A stretch of DNA of 64,000 nt. Source: CAZDQL01 sp964507325. GTDB lineage: Bacteria; Planctomycetota; UBA1135; GCA-002686595. Positions 43,155 to 51,368 of this stretch are shown piece after piece. The stretch lies in contig CAZDQL010000021.1 of assembly GCA_964507325.1 (NCBI GenBank), positions 11,625-75,624 on the forward strand. The letters run 5' to 3'. Numbering within the stretch: position 1 is the first letter of the stretch; every line of letters begins with the position of its first letter. The notes beneath the pieces are model-generated. The model was not told the origin of the DNA, searched no databases, and was given only the letters and a program-made list of their open reading frames with translations. Made by a program: the position numbers and the translations under genes.

Positions 43155-45545
43155 ATGTGGACCCCCCTCCTTCTGAGCTGCCTCGCCGTCTTGCCGTCGC
43201 ACGAGCTCCGCACCGACACGCTGCACGCGACGATCGATGCTACGGGACGCTTCACGGCCTTCGTCGATCCCCGAGACGGTGTGGACTACCGGCCGGGCGA
43301 GCACTCCGCTCCACTCGCGCGCATCCGTGTGGGGGGGGAGTATTTCGAGCCCGAGTCGTTGCGCCGCGCGGGGGAGCGCTGGGTCCTGGGCTTCGCCGGA
43401 GGGGTGAGCGTGGGACTGTGGGTCACGGAGCACGCGAGCCATCTGCGCTTCGAGGTGGTCTCGATCGACCCACCCGAACTCGCGTCGCAGGTCGAGCTCC
43501 TGATGTGGGGACCGTATCCGACCACCATCCAGGGCTCCATCGGCGAGACGATCGGAGTCGTGCGCGGGAAGCGCTACGCGCTTGGGTTGCAGGGGCTCAA
43601 CGCCAAGACGATCGGTGGCGCCGCGGCCCACGAGCACGACCAGATGCCGAGCTACAACATCTTCGCCGAGAGCGACTACTCCGATGTCGGGGAGCAGGTG
43701 AAGGAGCTCTACCGCGGTGATGCGGCGCTCCGGACCGACTTCGGGAGCACGTTTCAGGCCTACACGCGCAGCCGCGTCAGGGATCGAGTGGTCCAGAACT
43801 GGGGACATCCGCGCTTCGTCGCCCCCGCCTTCGACGACGGTGGGATCGTCGGCTCCGCAATCGCGCTCTTCGGATGCCCGGTCGACGACGCGCTCGCGAC
43901 CATAGGGGCGATAGAGATCGCCGAGGGCCTCCCCCACCCGACAATCGACGGAGAGTGGGCCAAGACCGCGCGAGGAGCGACTGCGGCCTACCTGATCATC
44001 GGTTTCGGCGAGGACTCGATCGACGAGGCGATCGAGCTCACCCTGCGGGCCGGTCTGAAATACGTCTATCACGGGGGACCGTTCTCGACGTGGGGAACGT
44101 TCGAGCTCAACGAGGCCCAATTCCCGAACGGGTGGGACGGTCTGAAGGCCTGCGTCGACAAGGCGCGTGCGCACGGGCTCGGGGTCGGGGTGCACACGCT
44201 CAGCAACTTCATCACGACCAATGACCCCCTGGTCACCCCCGTGCCGGATCCGGGGCTCGCCGTGGTCGGGACCACCACCCTCGTGACGGCGGTCGACGCC
44301 GACGCCGTGGAGCTCGTGGTCGCCGACGGAGGCTGGTTCGAGAATCTCGGTGCCCTGCGCACGGCCCGCTGCGGTGACGAGCTGATCCAGTACGGTCGAG
44401 TCGAGGGGAAGCGCCTCTTGGACTGCAAGCGCGGTGCCTTCGGCACTCGCGCCACGGCGCACCCCCGGGGTATGGAGGTCAAGAAGCTGATCGACCACGG
44501 CTACCGCACCTTCCTGACCGACGCGACGCTGAGCAAGCGGGTCGCCGAGACGATCGCGAGCCTCTTCAACCACACCGGACTGCGCCAGCTCTCCTTCGAT
44601 GGTCTCGAGGGGAACTGGTCAACCGGCATGGGGCAGTACGGACGCACGCTTTTCGCTCAGTGGTGGTACGAGGCGTTGAAGCCGGAGCTGCGCGGCCACG
44701 TGATCAACGACGCGAGCAATCCGGGTCACTACTTCTGGCACATCTACACCCGCATGAACTGGGGCGAGCCGTGGTACGCGGGCTTTCGCGAGAGCCAGAC
44801 GCAGTATCGTCTGATGAACCAGCGCTACTTCGAACGCAACCTGATGCCGAGGATGCTCGGCTGGTTCTTGATGGACGCGGCGACCAGCCTGGAGGACGCA
44901 GAGTGGTTGATGGCGCGCTCCGCCGGATTCAACGCGGGCTTCGCCTTCGTTACCAGTCAGGACGCAGTGGCGAGGAACGGCTTCGGCGACCGGATCCTCG
45001 ACGCGATCCGCATCTGGGAGACTGCCCGGCTCGCCGGAGCCTTCCCGGCGCCCCTCCTGCCCGCTCTGCAGGACATCTCTCGTGAGTTCACCTTGGCGGA
45101 GACGGACGAGGGCTGGGTGCTGCGCGAGGTCCACTCCTCCAAGGGAACCCACGCGCGTCGGGAGCAGCCGGGGATGCCGACGACGACGGAGCTCGAGGTG
45201 AACAACCCCTTCGCCGCCCAACCGATCGGCGTCATCCTGCGCTGCACCGGCAAGGTCGCCGCCGAGGAGCTCGTTCTCGAGCTCGCCGGCCGGGAGGTCG
45301 ACCTGGGCGCTTCGCTGCAGCCCGGGCAGGCCCTGCGTTGGATCGACGGGCCGGAGATGGTGCTCTACGACGCCGCCTGGCAGGAGCTCGACCGCTTCCC
45401 CGTGGACGAGAGCTCTCTGACGGTGCCCACGGGCCCCTTCCGAGTCCAGGTGACCTGTCGTTTCGCCGGTTCAGAGGAACCCACACTGAAGGTCGAGCTG
45501 CGAACGACCGGAGAGCCGACCGCCCTGCGCGTCGACCGACAGTGA
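43155..45545 (+). CDS. Secreted glycoside-hydrolase-like protein, family unknown
   Basis: The 796-residue precursor has a short signal peptide (TPLLLSCLAVLPS). An N-terminal beta domain (about 30-240) precedes a TIM-barrel-like part (IEEAIELTLRAGLKYVYHGG-like; a repeat of strand and helix from 300 to 640) that has LSFDGLEGNW near 490. C-terminal beta-sandwich domains follow. It resembles alpha-galactosidase-type glycosidases in layout, but I cannot assign the family or nucleophile. The ATG at 43155 gives the signal peptide. It converges with hdrB. Confidence 0.65.
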   Translation: MWTPLLLSCLAVLPSHELRTDTLHATIDATGRFTAFVDPRDGVDYRPGEHSAPLARIRVGGEYFEPESLRRAGERWVLGFAGGVSVGLWVTEHASHLRFEVVSIDPPELASQVELLMWGPYPTTIQGSIGETIGVVRGKRYALGLQGLNAKTIGGAAAHEHDQMPSYNIFAESDYSDVGEQVKELYRGDAALRTDFGSTFQAYTRSRVRDRVVQNWGHPRFVAPAFDDGGIVGSAIALFGCPVDDALATIGAIEIAEGLPHPTIDGEWAKTARGATAAYLIIGFGEDSIDEAIELTLRAGLKYVYHGGPFSTWGTFELNEAQFPNGWDGLKACVDKARAHGLGVGVHTLSNFITTNDPLVTPVPDPGLAVVGTTTLVTAVDADAVELVVADGGWFENLGALRTARCGDELIQYGRVEGKRLLDCKRGAFGTRATAHPRGMEVKKLIDHGYRTFLTDATLSKRVAETIASLFNHTGLRQLSFDGLEGNWSTGMGQYGRTLFAQWWYEALKPELRGHVINDASNPGHYFWHIYTRMNWGEPWYAGFRESQTQYRLMNQRYFERNLMPRMLGWFLMDAATSLEDAEWLMARSAGFNAGFAFVTSQDAVARNGFGDRILDAIRIWETARLAGAFPAPLLPALQDISREFTLAETDEGWVLREVHSSKGTHARREQPGMPTTTELEVNNPFAAQPIGVILRCTGKVAAEELVLELAGREVDLGASLQPGQALRWIDGPEMVLYDAAWQELDRFPVDESSLTVPTGPFRVQVTCRFAGSEEPTLKVELRTTGEPTALRVDRQ

Positions 45546-45615
45546 TCGCGCAGCGCCCGATGTCGTCTCGTTGCTTGCAGATGGGAGCGGGGGGATCCGA
45601 TGCTGTTCAGCCCTC

Positions 45616-45639
45616 GGCCAGCCTCAGGCACTGCTGGCC
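45616..45639 (-). terminator. Stem-loop overlapping the end of hdrB
   Basis: GGCCAGC and GCTGGCC form a perfect 7-bp stem around a 10-base loop that includes the hdrB stop codon. There is no T-run after it, so it is not a classic terminator, but it marks the end of the large operon and lies between convergent genes. Confidence 0.3.
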
Positions 45640-46523
45640 GACGCGCCGCTCGACTCCGCCTCGTACTCCCGCAGGCACTCCGGCTTGAAGCGCTGTCGCT
45701 CGACGCCCAGCTCGTCGTAGGGGACCCCCTGGGCGAAGGCCAGCAGCTGGAAGTAGTAGATCGGCGGGGTGTGGAAGTCCTCGTCGAACTTGCGGGAGAC
45801 CTGCAGCTGCCCGTGGTCGAACTGGCCGAAGCAGGTGGGACAGATCATGCACAGGATCTGGGCCTCCTCCGCCTGCACGGTTCCCAACAGGTCCCGCATC
45901 ATGTTGGAGGGGATCTCGCCGCCCTGGCAGGCCTTGCCGCAGCACAGGTGCCAGTTGCGGTGGCGCACGGGCTCGGCGCCCAGTGCGCGGACCAGGTCCT
46001 CCATCACGTGCGGGTCGTTGGGATCGTCGACCTGCATGATCCGGCTGGGTTTGAGGAGGTGACAGCCGTAGTGGATCGCCACCTTCAGCCCCTCGAGCGG
46101 GCGGACCACGCTCTCGCGCACCGCCTCGATGCCCACCGCGTCGCGGATCATGGCCACCACGTGCCGCACGCGGGTCTTGCCGGTGTACTCACGACCGATC
46201 TGGGCCAGGCGCTCGTTCACCTGGTCGCGCAGGTCGCGGTCCTGAAGGAGGTGCCAGGCCTCCGAAAGCGTGGCCGTGCACCCCGAGCAGTTGGTGAAGA
46301 GGTCGACCCCCTGCTCCTCGGCCAGGCAGAGGTTGCGCGCCGCCACCGAGAGCCAGGCGAGCTTGTCCTTGGACTTGAAGTAGATCGGATCGGGGCAGCA
46401 GGACGCGCCCTCGAGGTCGATGATCTCCACGCCCACCTTGGGCAGGGTGTGGCGGATGGCGAACTCCATCGCCGGGAAGCGGCCCGGGATCAGGCAGCCG
46501 GGGAAGAAGGCAGCGCGCATCAT
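45624..46523 (-). CDS. hdrB: Heterodisulfide reductase subunit B-like protein
   Basis: The protein has 299 residues with two CCG domains. The first carries FPGC near the N-terminus, CC in GASCCPDP and CSGC (LFTNCSGCTATL); the second carries HYGCH, HLCCGKAC and ICPTC. In methanogen HdrB such cysteines bind two noncubane [4Fe-4S] clusters that cut CoM-S-S-CoB; in bacteria the acceptor is usually another disulfide or unknown. The ATG at 46523 overlaps the hdrC stop (ATGA). It is the last gene of the operon. The C-terminal residues GASASSA are a short non-conserved tail. Confidence 0.9.
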   Translation of the reverse strand: MMRAAFFPGCLIPGRFPAMEFAIRHTLPKVGVEIIDLEGASCCPDPIYFKSKDKLAWLSVAARNLCLAEEQGVDLFTNCSGCTATLSEAWHLLQDRDLRDQVNERLAQIGREYTGKTRVRHVVAMIRDAVGIEAVRESVVRPLEGLKVAIHYGCHLLKPSRIMQVDDPNDPHVMEDLVRALGAEPVRHRNWHLCCGKACQGGEIPSNMMRDLLGTVQAEEAQILCMICPTCFGQFDHGQLQVSRKFDEDFHTPPIYYFQLLAFAQGVPYDELGVERQRFKPECLREYEAESSGASASSA

Positions 46524-47026
46524 TGCCCGTCCTCCTCTGCCTCGTCGCCCCCGAGGAGCGGACGCAGCTCGTCCATCGGGACCGGGCTCAGCGGCGGCAG
46601 GCCGAAGCGCTCCCGCATGCGGGTGACCGCCTGGCTCAGCGGGACCGTGCGCCCGGTGGACTCGAAGGTCTGGATGACCTTGGTCACGCTGTCGGGGTAG
46701 ATCCCCCGGTCCGCCAGCATGTTCTTGAGCGAGATGATCACCTCCACCGGCTTCACCTCCTGCGGGCAGCGCTCGTGGCAGGTGTAGCAGTTCGTGCACT
46801 GCCACAGGACCGATTCCGCCGTCAGGAGCTCGTCTCCCAGCCCGTAGAGCACCTTCAGCATGATGTCGCGCGGATTGAATCCGCTGCCGTAGGTCGTGGA
46901 CGGGCAGTCGCCCACGCAGGCTCCGCACTGGTAGCAGAAGCTGGCCAGATCGCCCTCGATCTTCTCCGCCAGCTCACGCCGGAAGGCGAAGTCGATGCGC
47001 ACGCACTCTTCGGGGCTCACGGACAT
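46520..47026 (-). CDS. hdrC: Heterodisulfide reductase subunit C-like ferredoxin protein
   Basis: The protein has 168 residues with two [4Fe-4S] motifs: CYQCGACVGDCP (about residues 30-41) and CTNCYTCHERCP (about 76-87). It would carry electrons from HdrA to HdrB. The ATG at 47026 has an AAGGAG site 8 bases upstream that also covers the stop of the zinc-ribbon gene. The frame is open for 22 further codons upstream, but this part overlaps the preceding gene. The stop overlaps the hdrB start. Confidence 0.9.
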   Translation of the reverse strand: MSVSPEECVRIDFAFRRELAEKIEGDLASFCYQCGACVGDCPSTTYGSGFNPRDIMLKVLYGLGDELLTAESVLWQCTNCYTCHERCPQEVKPVEVIISLKNMLADRGIYPDSVTKVIQTFESTGRTVPLSQAVTRMRERFGLPPLSPVPMDELRPLLGGDEAEEDGQ

Positions 47027-47031
47027 GCGCT

Positions 47032-47193
47032 TCACTCCTTCTTGGCCCGAACCTTCTTCTTCTTGTGATGCCGGATGCTGTTCGAGCGGCACTTCGGGCA
47101 GGAGCGCTCCTTGTCCTCACCCTGCTCGACCTTCAGCTCGTACTCATGCCCGCACATCATGCACTCGAACTTCTCCATCGTGATCTCGGCCAT
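47032..47193 (-). CDS. Small zinc-ribbon protein
   Basis: This 53-residue protein has CMMC (about 11-14) and CPKC (about 32-35), a rubredoxin/FmdB-like zinc ribbon, and a very basic end (KKKKVRAKKE). It lies between hdrA and hdrC with gaps of 5 bases on either side, so its place in the operon is firm though its role is not known. It might bind metal or an RNA, or act as a one-iron electron carrier. Confidence 0.7.
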   Translation of the reverse strand: MAEITMEKFECMMCGHEYELKVEQGEDKERSCPKCRSNSIRHHKKKKVRAKKE

Positions 47194-47198
47194 GGCGC

Positions 47199-49697
47199 TC
47201 ACCCCTTGGCTTCCGGTGAAGTCGTGGCGGTCTCCTCGAGCTTGGCGTCGGGCTCGGCCTTCTTTTTGGCCGCCTTCTTCTTCTTCTTCTTCTTCGGCTT
47301 GAGAGCCTCCCGCGCGTGATCGATCTCCTCCTGCGTGACCGTCTTGCGCAGCTCCTCCATCTGGTACATCACCTTGGCGAACTTCTGCCCCTCCGCGGCG
47401 CTGATCCACTCGAGCTGCAGCCGCTGGGGCCGGATGCCGTTCTTGTCCAGCTTGTTCCACAGGCGCTGCATGCGCTCGTAGGTCTGCCGGTTGGCGTTGA
47501 TGTAGTGGCAGTCCGCGTAGTGGCAGCCGGAGACCAGGACGACCGGGGCGCCGCAGCGGAAGGCCTCGATCACCATCTCCTCGGAGACGCGCGCCGAGCA
47601 CATGGTGCGCACCACGCGGTTGGTCGAGGGGTACTGGATGCGGGAGATGCCGGCCATGTCGCCCCCGGCGTAGGAGCACCAGTTGCAGGCGAAGCAGAAC
47701 ACCTTGTCCTGGGGATCCTCCGCCAGGATGGCGCGCACCTGGCTGATGAGCTGCTCGTCGGTGAAGTGCCGCATGGTGATCGCCCCGAAGGGGCAGGCGG
47801 CGCCGCAGTTGCCGCAGCCGGCGCAGGCCGCCTCGATCACCGTCGTGGTCTCGCCCTTCTCTCCCTGGATCGCCGCGTAGGGGCAGACCGGGATGCACAG
47901 GGCGCACTGCTTGCACAGCTCCTGGTCGATACGGCTGGTGATGGCCTCGATGTTGACCTTGCCGGCGTTGAGCAGGGCGCCGGAGCGCGAGGCCGCTGCC
48001 CCCGCCTGGCACACGGAGTCCTTGATGTCCTTGGGGGACTCGCAGAAGCCGGCGAAGAAGACCCCCCGGGTGGGGGCGTCGACCGGCTTCAGCTTGGGGT
48101 GCGACTCCATGAAGAAGCCGTCGGAGGTCTTCGACAGGGTCAGCAGGCTGGAGATCTTGGCCAGGTCCTTCGGCGGCTCGACCCCCACCGAGAGCACCAC
48201 CATGTCGAGCTCGTGTCGCTCGAGCTTGCCGCTGGTGGTGTTCTCCACCGTGACGATGAGATTGCCCGTCTCCGGGTCCTCCTCGATGTCGCCGGGCAGG
48301 CCCCGGACGTAGCGCGTCCCAGCCTCCTTGGAGCGCTGGAACATGTCCTCGAAGGACTTCCCGAAGGCGCGGATGTCCTGGTAGAAGACGACGTTCTCGA
48401 CGTCGGGGTAGTGGTCCGCCAGGAGCAGGCAGTCCTTGATGGTGTTCATGCAGCAGATGTTGGAACACCACGGCCGGCCGGTCTTCGGGCTGCGTGACCC
48501 GACGCACTGGATGAAGCCGATCCGCTTGGGCCGCTCCTTGTCGCCGGGACGGACGAAGTGTCCGGCCGTCGGGCCGCCGGCGCAGATCAGGCGCTCGAAC
48601 TCCATCGAGGTGATGACGTTCGGGTAGCTGCGATAGCCGTACTCGTCCATCTCGGTGGGATCGTAGACGTCGAGCCCGATGGCCACGACGACCGCTCCCA
48701 CGTCACGGGTGACGATCTCGTCGTGATCGTCGTAGTCGATCGCCTCCTTCTCGCAGACGTCGGCGCACTTGCCGCAAGCGATGGGGTTGTTCCCCAGGCA
48801 GTCCTCCATGCGCAGGATGTAGGAGCAGGGCACCGCCTGGGGGAAGGGGATGTGGATCGCCCTGCGCGAGGAGAGTCCCGTCTGGAACTCGTCCGGCTTG
48901 ACCACCGGACAGACCTTCTCGCACTCACCGCAGGCGTTGCACAGGGTGTAGTCTACGTAGCGCGCCTTCTTTCTGATCTTGACGGTGAAGTTCCCGATGT
49001 AGCCGGAGACGTCTTCGACTTCGGAGAAGGTGAGGAGTTCGATGTTTGGATGCCGACCGGCATCAATGGCCTTAGGGCCGAGGATTCATATGGAACAGTC
49101 CATGGTGGGATAGGTCTTGTCTAGCTGCGCCATGATCCCACCGATCGACGGCTCCCTCTCGACGAGTGTGACCTGGTGCCCCGCCTCGGCGACCTCCAGG
49201 GCGGCCTCGATCCCGGTCACCCCGCCGCCGATGACCAGCACCCGCTCGGTGACCGGCACCGAGAGCTCCTCCTGCGGTTCCAGGAAGCGCGCCCGGGCCA
49301 CCGCGCTGGCGACCAGGTCCTTGGCCTTCTGGGTAGCCCCCTCCAGGTCGCCCGGGTGGACCCACGAGCAGTGCTCGCGGAGGTTGGCCATCTCCATCAA
49401 GTAGGGGTTGAGGCCCGCCTCGAGTACGCACTGGCGGAAGGTCGGCTCGTGTTGCCGCGGGGTGCAGGAGGCGACCACCACCCGGTTCAGGCGGTGCTCG
49501 GCGATCGCGTCCTTGATCTCGTTCTGCCCCGGATCCGCGCAGGTGTACTTGTTGCGGACTGCACAGATCACGTCGGGGAGGGTCTCCGCGTATTCGGTCA
49601 CTGCTCCGCAGTCGACCGCCCCGGCGATGTTCAAGCCGCAGTCACAGACGAAGACCCCTACGCGGAGCTCACCATTGCTCGTGACCTTCTCAATCAT
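47199..49697 (-). CDS. hdrA: HdrA-MvhD fusion, probable selenoprotein (in-frame TGA at 49086-49088)
   Basis: Read through one TGA the protein has 832 residues. Order: the HdrA N-terminal cluster domain (FVCDCGLNIAG), FAD-binding VLVIGGGVTGIEAA, the motif DCSI-U-ILGPK (Cys201-x-x-Sec204), ferredoxin motif CNACGECEKVCP, GFIQCVGSR, further [4Fe-4S] motifs (CKQCALCIPVCP, CAGCGNCGAACP), then an MvhD/FrhD domain from about 640 (FACNWCSYAGGDMAG, GCHYADCHY, EWISAAEG), and a Lys-rich tail. HdrA bifurcates electrons at FAD; MvhD links HdrA to its electron donor. Sec in this HdrA position is known in some archaea and bacteria. The ATG overlaps the previous gene. The terminal stop is also TGA, so TGA is not globally recoded. 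Confidence 0.9.
49049..49064 (-). promoter_or_regulatory. SECIS hairpin of the hdrA-mvhD gene
   Basis: On the coding strand GAUGCC-GGUC-GGCAUC forms a perfect 6-bp stem with a GGUC loop beginning 28 nt after the UGA. The loop resembles the SelB-binding GGUC of the E. coli fdhF SECIS. The hairpin encodes DAGRH, so it is inside the gene, as expected of bacterial SECIS. An almost identical element stands in the other hdrA. Confidence 0.88.
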
Positions 49698-50889
49698 CGT
49701 TCGTCTCCGTGTTCTGCACTCGCTCACCCCCACCGCCGTTCCGGTACATGGCTTCCGCCACCAGCTCGGCGAGGTCCTTCATTTCGATCGTCAGCTCGTC
49801 TTCGAGATTCGGATCCTTCGCCGCACAGCGAAGGTGGATCTGACACTTGGGGCAGGCGGTCACCAGCACCTCCGCGCCCGTGGCCCGGGCCTCGCGCAGC
49901 CGGTCGACCTGGATCGTCTTGCTGATCCGATCGCAGCCGGACCAGGTCCCTCCGGAGCAGCAGAGCGCCTTGGAGCCCGAGCGCCTCATCTCGCTCAGCT
50001 CGACCCCCGGGAGCGCCTCCAGGACCTCCCGCGGTGGGTCGTAGACCCCCAGGTGACGCCCCATGCGGCAGGGGTCCTGGAAGGTCACCCGCCGCTCGCC
50101 GTTGGGCTCGAAGTCGATCTCCTTCAGGTGCACGGCGACGATCTCGCTGATGTGCATGATCAGCGGCGGGGGGCCCTCGAAGAACGGCTGGTAGTCGGTC
50201 CTCCAGGTCCGCAGGCACTCGGCGCAGGAGCAGACCAGGGTCTTGGCCCCACTCTTCTCCACCAGGCCGACGTTGTGGCGGGCGAGCGCCTCGAAGCTCT
50301 CGCGATCTCCGTTCCACAGGAGGTCGTGGCCGCAGCAGCGCTCCTCGGCCGACACCACCGGCTCGATCCCCAGCTGGTTGAGGACCTTCACCGTCGCCCG
50401 CGTCCCCGCCAGCGCGTCCAGCGCAAGCTCCCCGAAGAACGCGTCGTAGTACATCGTGCAGCCGGTCCAGAAGAAGTACTCCCCCGTCTCCGGCTGCGTC
50501 CGCAAGTCGTCGTCGAGCCACTCGAGGCGGTTCTGGCGCGTGCCTCCGGAGGCCATCATGCGCATCACCGACTGCAGGCCCCCACCGTGCGGACACTCGG
50601 GCTCCACCCCGCTGCCGTGGGCGATCTCCCTCAGTTGTCGTACCAGCTCGCCGTACTGCACCTCGGACGGGCAGCGGTCGTCGCACTGGCCGCAGGTCAG
50701 GCAGGTGAAGAGCTCTCCGCCTTCCAGGAGCTCGCTCTCCTGACGCAGGTTGGTGGCGAGCACGTGCCGTCGGGGGCTGTAGGCCCCGCCGGCGCGCGTG
50801 ATCGGACAGCTCGCGGAGCACTTGCCGCAGTCGTAGCACGCCCAGGCGTTGGTTTGCTTGGCGACTTCCAGGAGTCCCGGCATCTTCAT
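49690..50889 (-). CDS. HdrD-like (HdrC-HdrB fused) iron-sulfur protein
   Basis: The protein has 399 residues. An N-terminal HdrC-type domain has CYDCGKCSASCP (about 17-28) and CLTCGQCDDRCP (about 60-72). Two CCG domains follow: RCCGHD...CSCAEC and DPCRMG...CCSGG...CPKC. This is the arrangement of HdrD and of GlpC-like Fe-S oxidoreductases, which pass electrons to or from a disulfide or quinone partner. It starts at ATG 50889 overlapping the mvhD stop (ATGA), and its stop overlaps the hdrA-mvhD start. An ATG two codons in (50883) is possible. Confidence 0.88.
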   Translation of the reverse strand: MKMPGLLEVAKQTNAWACYDCGKCSASCPITRAGGAYSPRRHVLATNLRQESELLEGGELFTCLTCGQCDDRCPSEVQYGELVRQLREIAHGSGVEPECPHGGGLQSVMRMMASGGTRQNRLEWLDDDLRTQPETGEYFFWTGCTMYYDAFFGELALDALAGTRATVKVLNQLGIEPVVSAEERCCGHDLLWNGDRESFEALARHNVGLVEKSGAKTLVCSCAECLRTWRTDYQPFFEGPPPLIMHISEIVAVHLKEIDFEPNGERRVTFQDPCRMGRHLGVYDPPREVLEALPGVELSEMRRSGSKALCCSGGTWSGCDRISKTIQVDRLREARATGAEVLVTACPKCQIHLRCAAKDPNLEDELTIEMKDLAELVAEAMYRNGGGGERVQNTETNDD

Positions 50890-51368
50890 TCCTCCACAGC
50901 TCCGACGGGCTCTAGCGTCGGCGACAGGGGGCTGGGCCCCAGCGCGCGGACATGATCGGTGAACTCGTTGATGACCTCGGCGAAGCGAGCTCCCTCCGCC
51001 GCGCTGATCCACTCGAGCCGCAGGCGTCCCTCTTCCACGCCCAAGAGCTCGATCATCTTCTTCGTCTTGTCGAAGAGCTCCACCGCGCGGTGGTTCCCGA
51101 AGATGTAGTGGCAGTCACCGAAGTGACAGCCCGACACCAACACGCCGTCCGCCCCCTTCTCGAAGGCCCGGAAGACGAAGCTCGGCTGGATGCGCCCCGA
51201 GCACATGACCCGGATCATCCGGAAGTGGGGCTGGTGCTGGATCCTCGAGACCCCGGCCGTGTCCGCGCCTGCGTAGGAGCACCAGTTGCAGGCGAAGACC
51301 ACGATGCGCGGGTTCCAGCCCGCACCTGCCCCGGCGGCTCCCCGCCCCTCGTTCTTGACGATGCTCAC
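50886..51368 (-). CDS. mvhD: MvhD/FrhD-type delta subunit
   Basis: The protein has 160 residues with GTG start in a GTGA overlap with the hdrA stop. The MvhD domain has FACNWCSYAGADTAG (about 25-39), a MCSGR motif and GCHFGDCHY near 85; the four-Cys set binds a [2Fe-2S] cluster. It transfers electrons between HdrA and the donor dehydrogenase. A second MvhD domain is fused to the other HdrA, so the operon carries two. It ends 3 bases into the start of the HdrD-like gene. Confidence 0.9.
   Translation of the reverse strand: MSIVKNEGRGAAGAGAGWNPRIVVFACNWCSYAGADTAGVSRIQHQPHFRMIRVMCSGRIQPSFVFRAFEKGADGVLVSGCHFGDCHYIFGNHRAVELFDKTKKMIELLGVEEGRLRLEWISAAEGARFAEVINEFTDHVRALGPSPLSPTLEPVGAVEE

Noticed and set aside
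47199..49733. Reading the two hdrA halves as pseudogene pieces or a frameshift
   Set aside because: The frame is identical before and after the TGA, every conserved HdrA motif is intact, and a SECIS hairpin follows.
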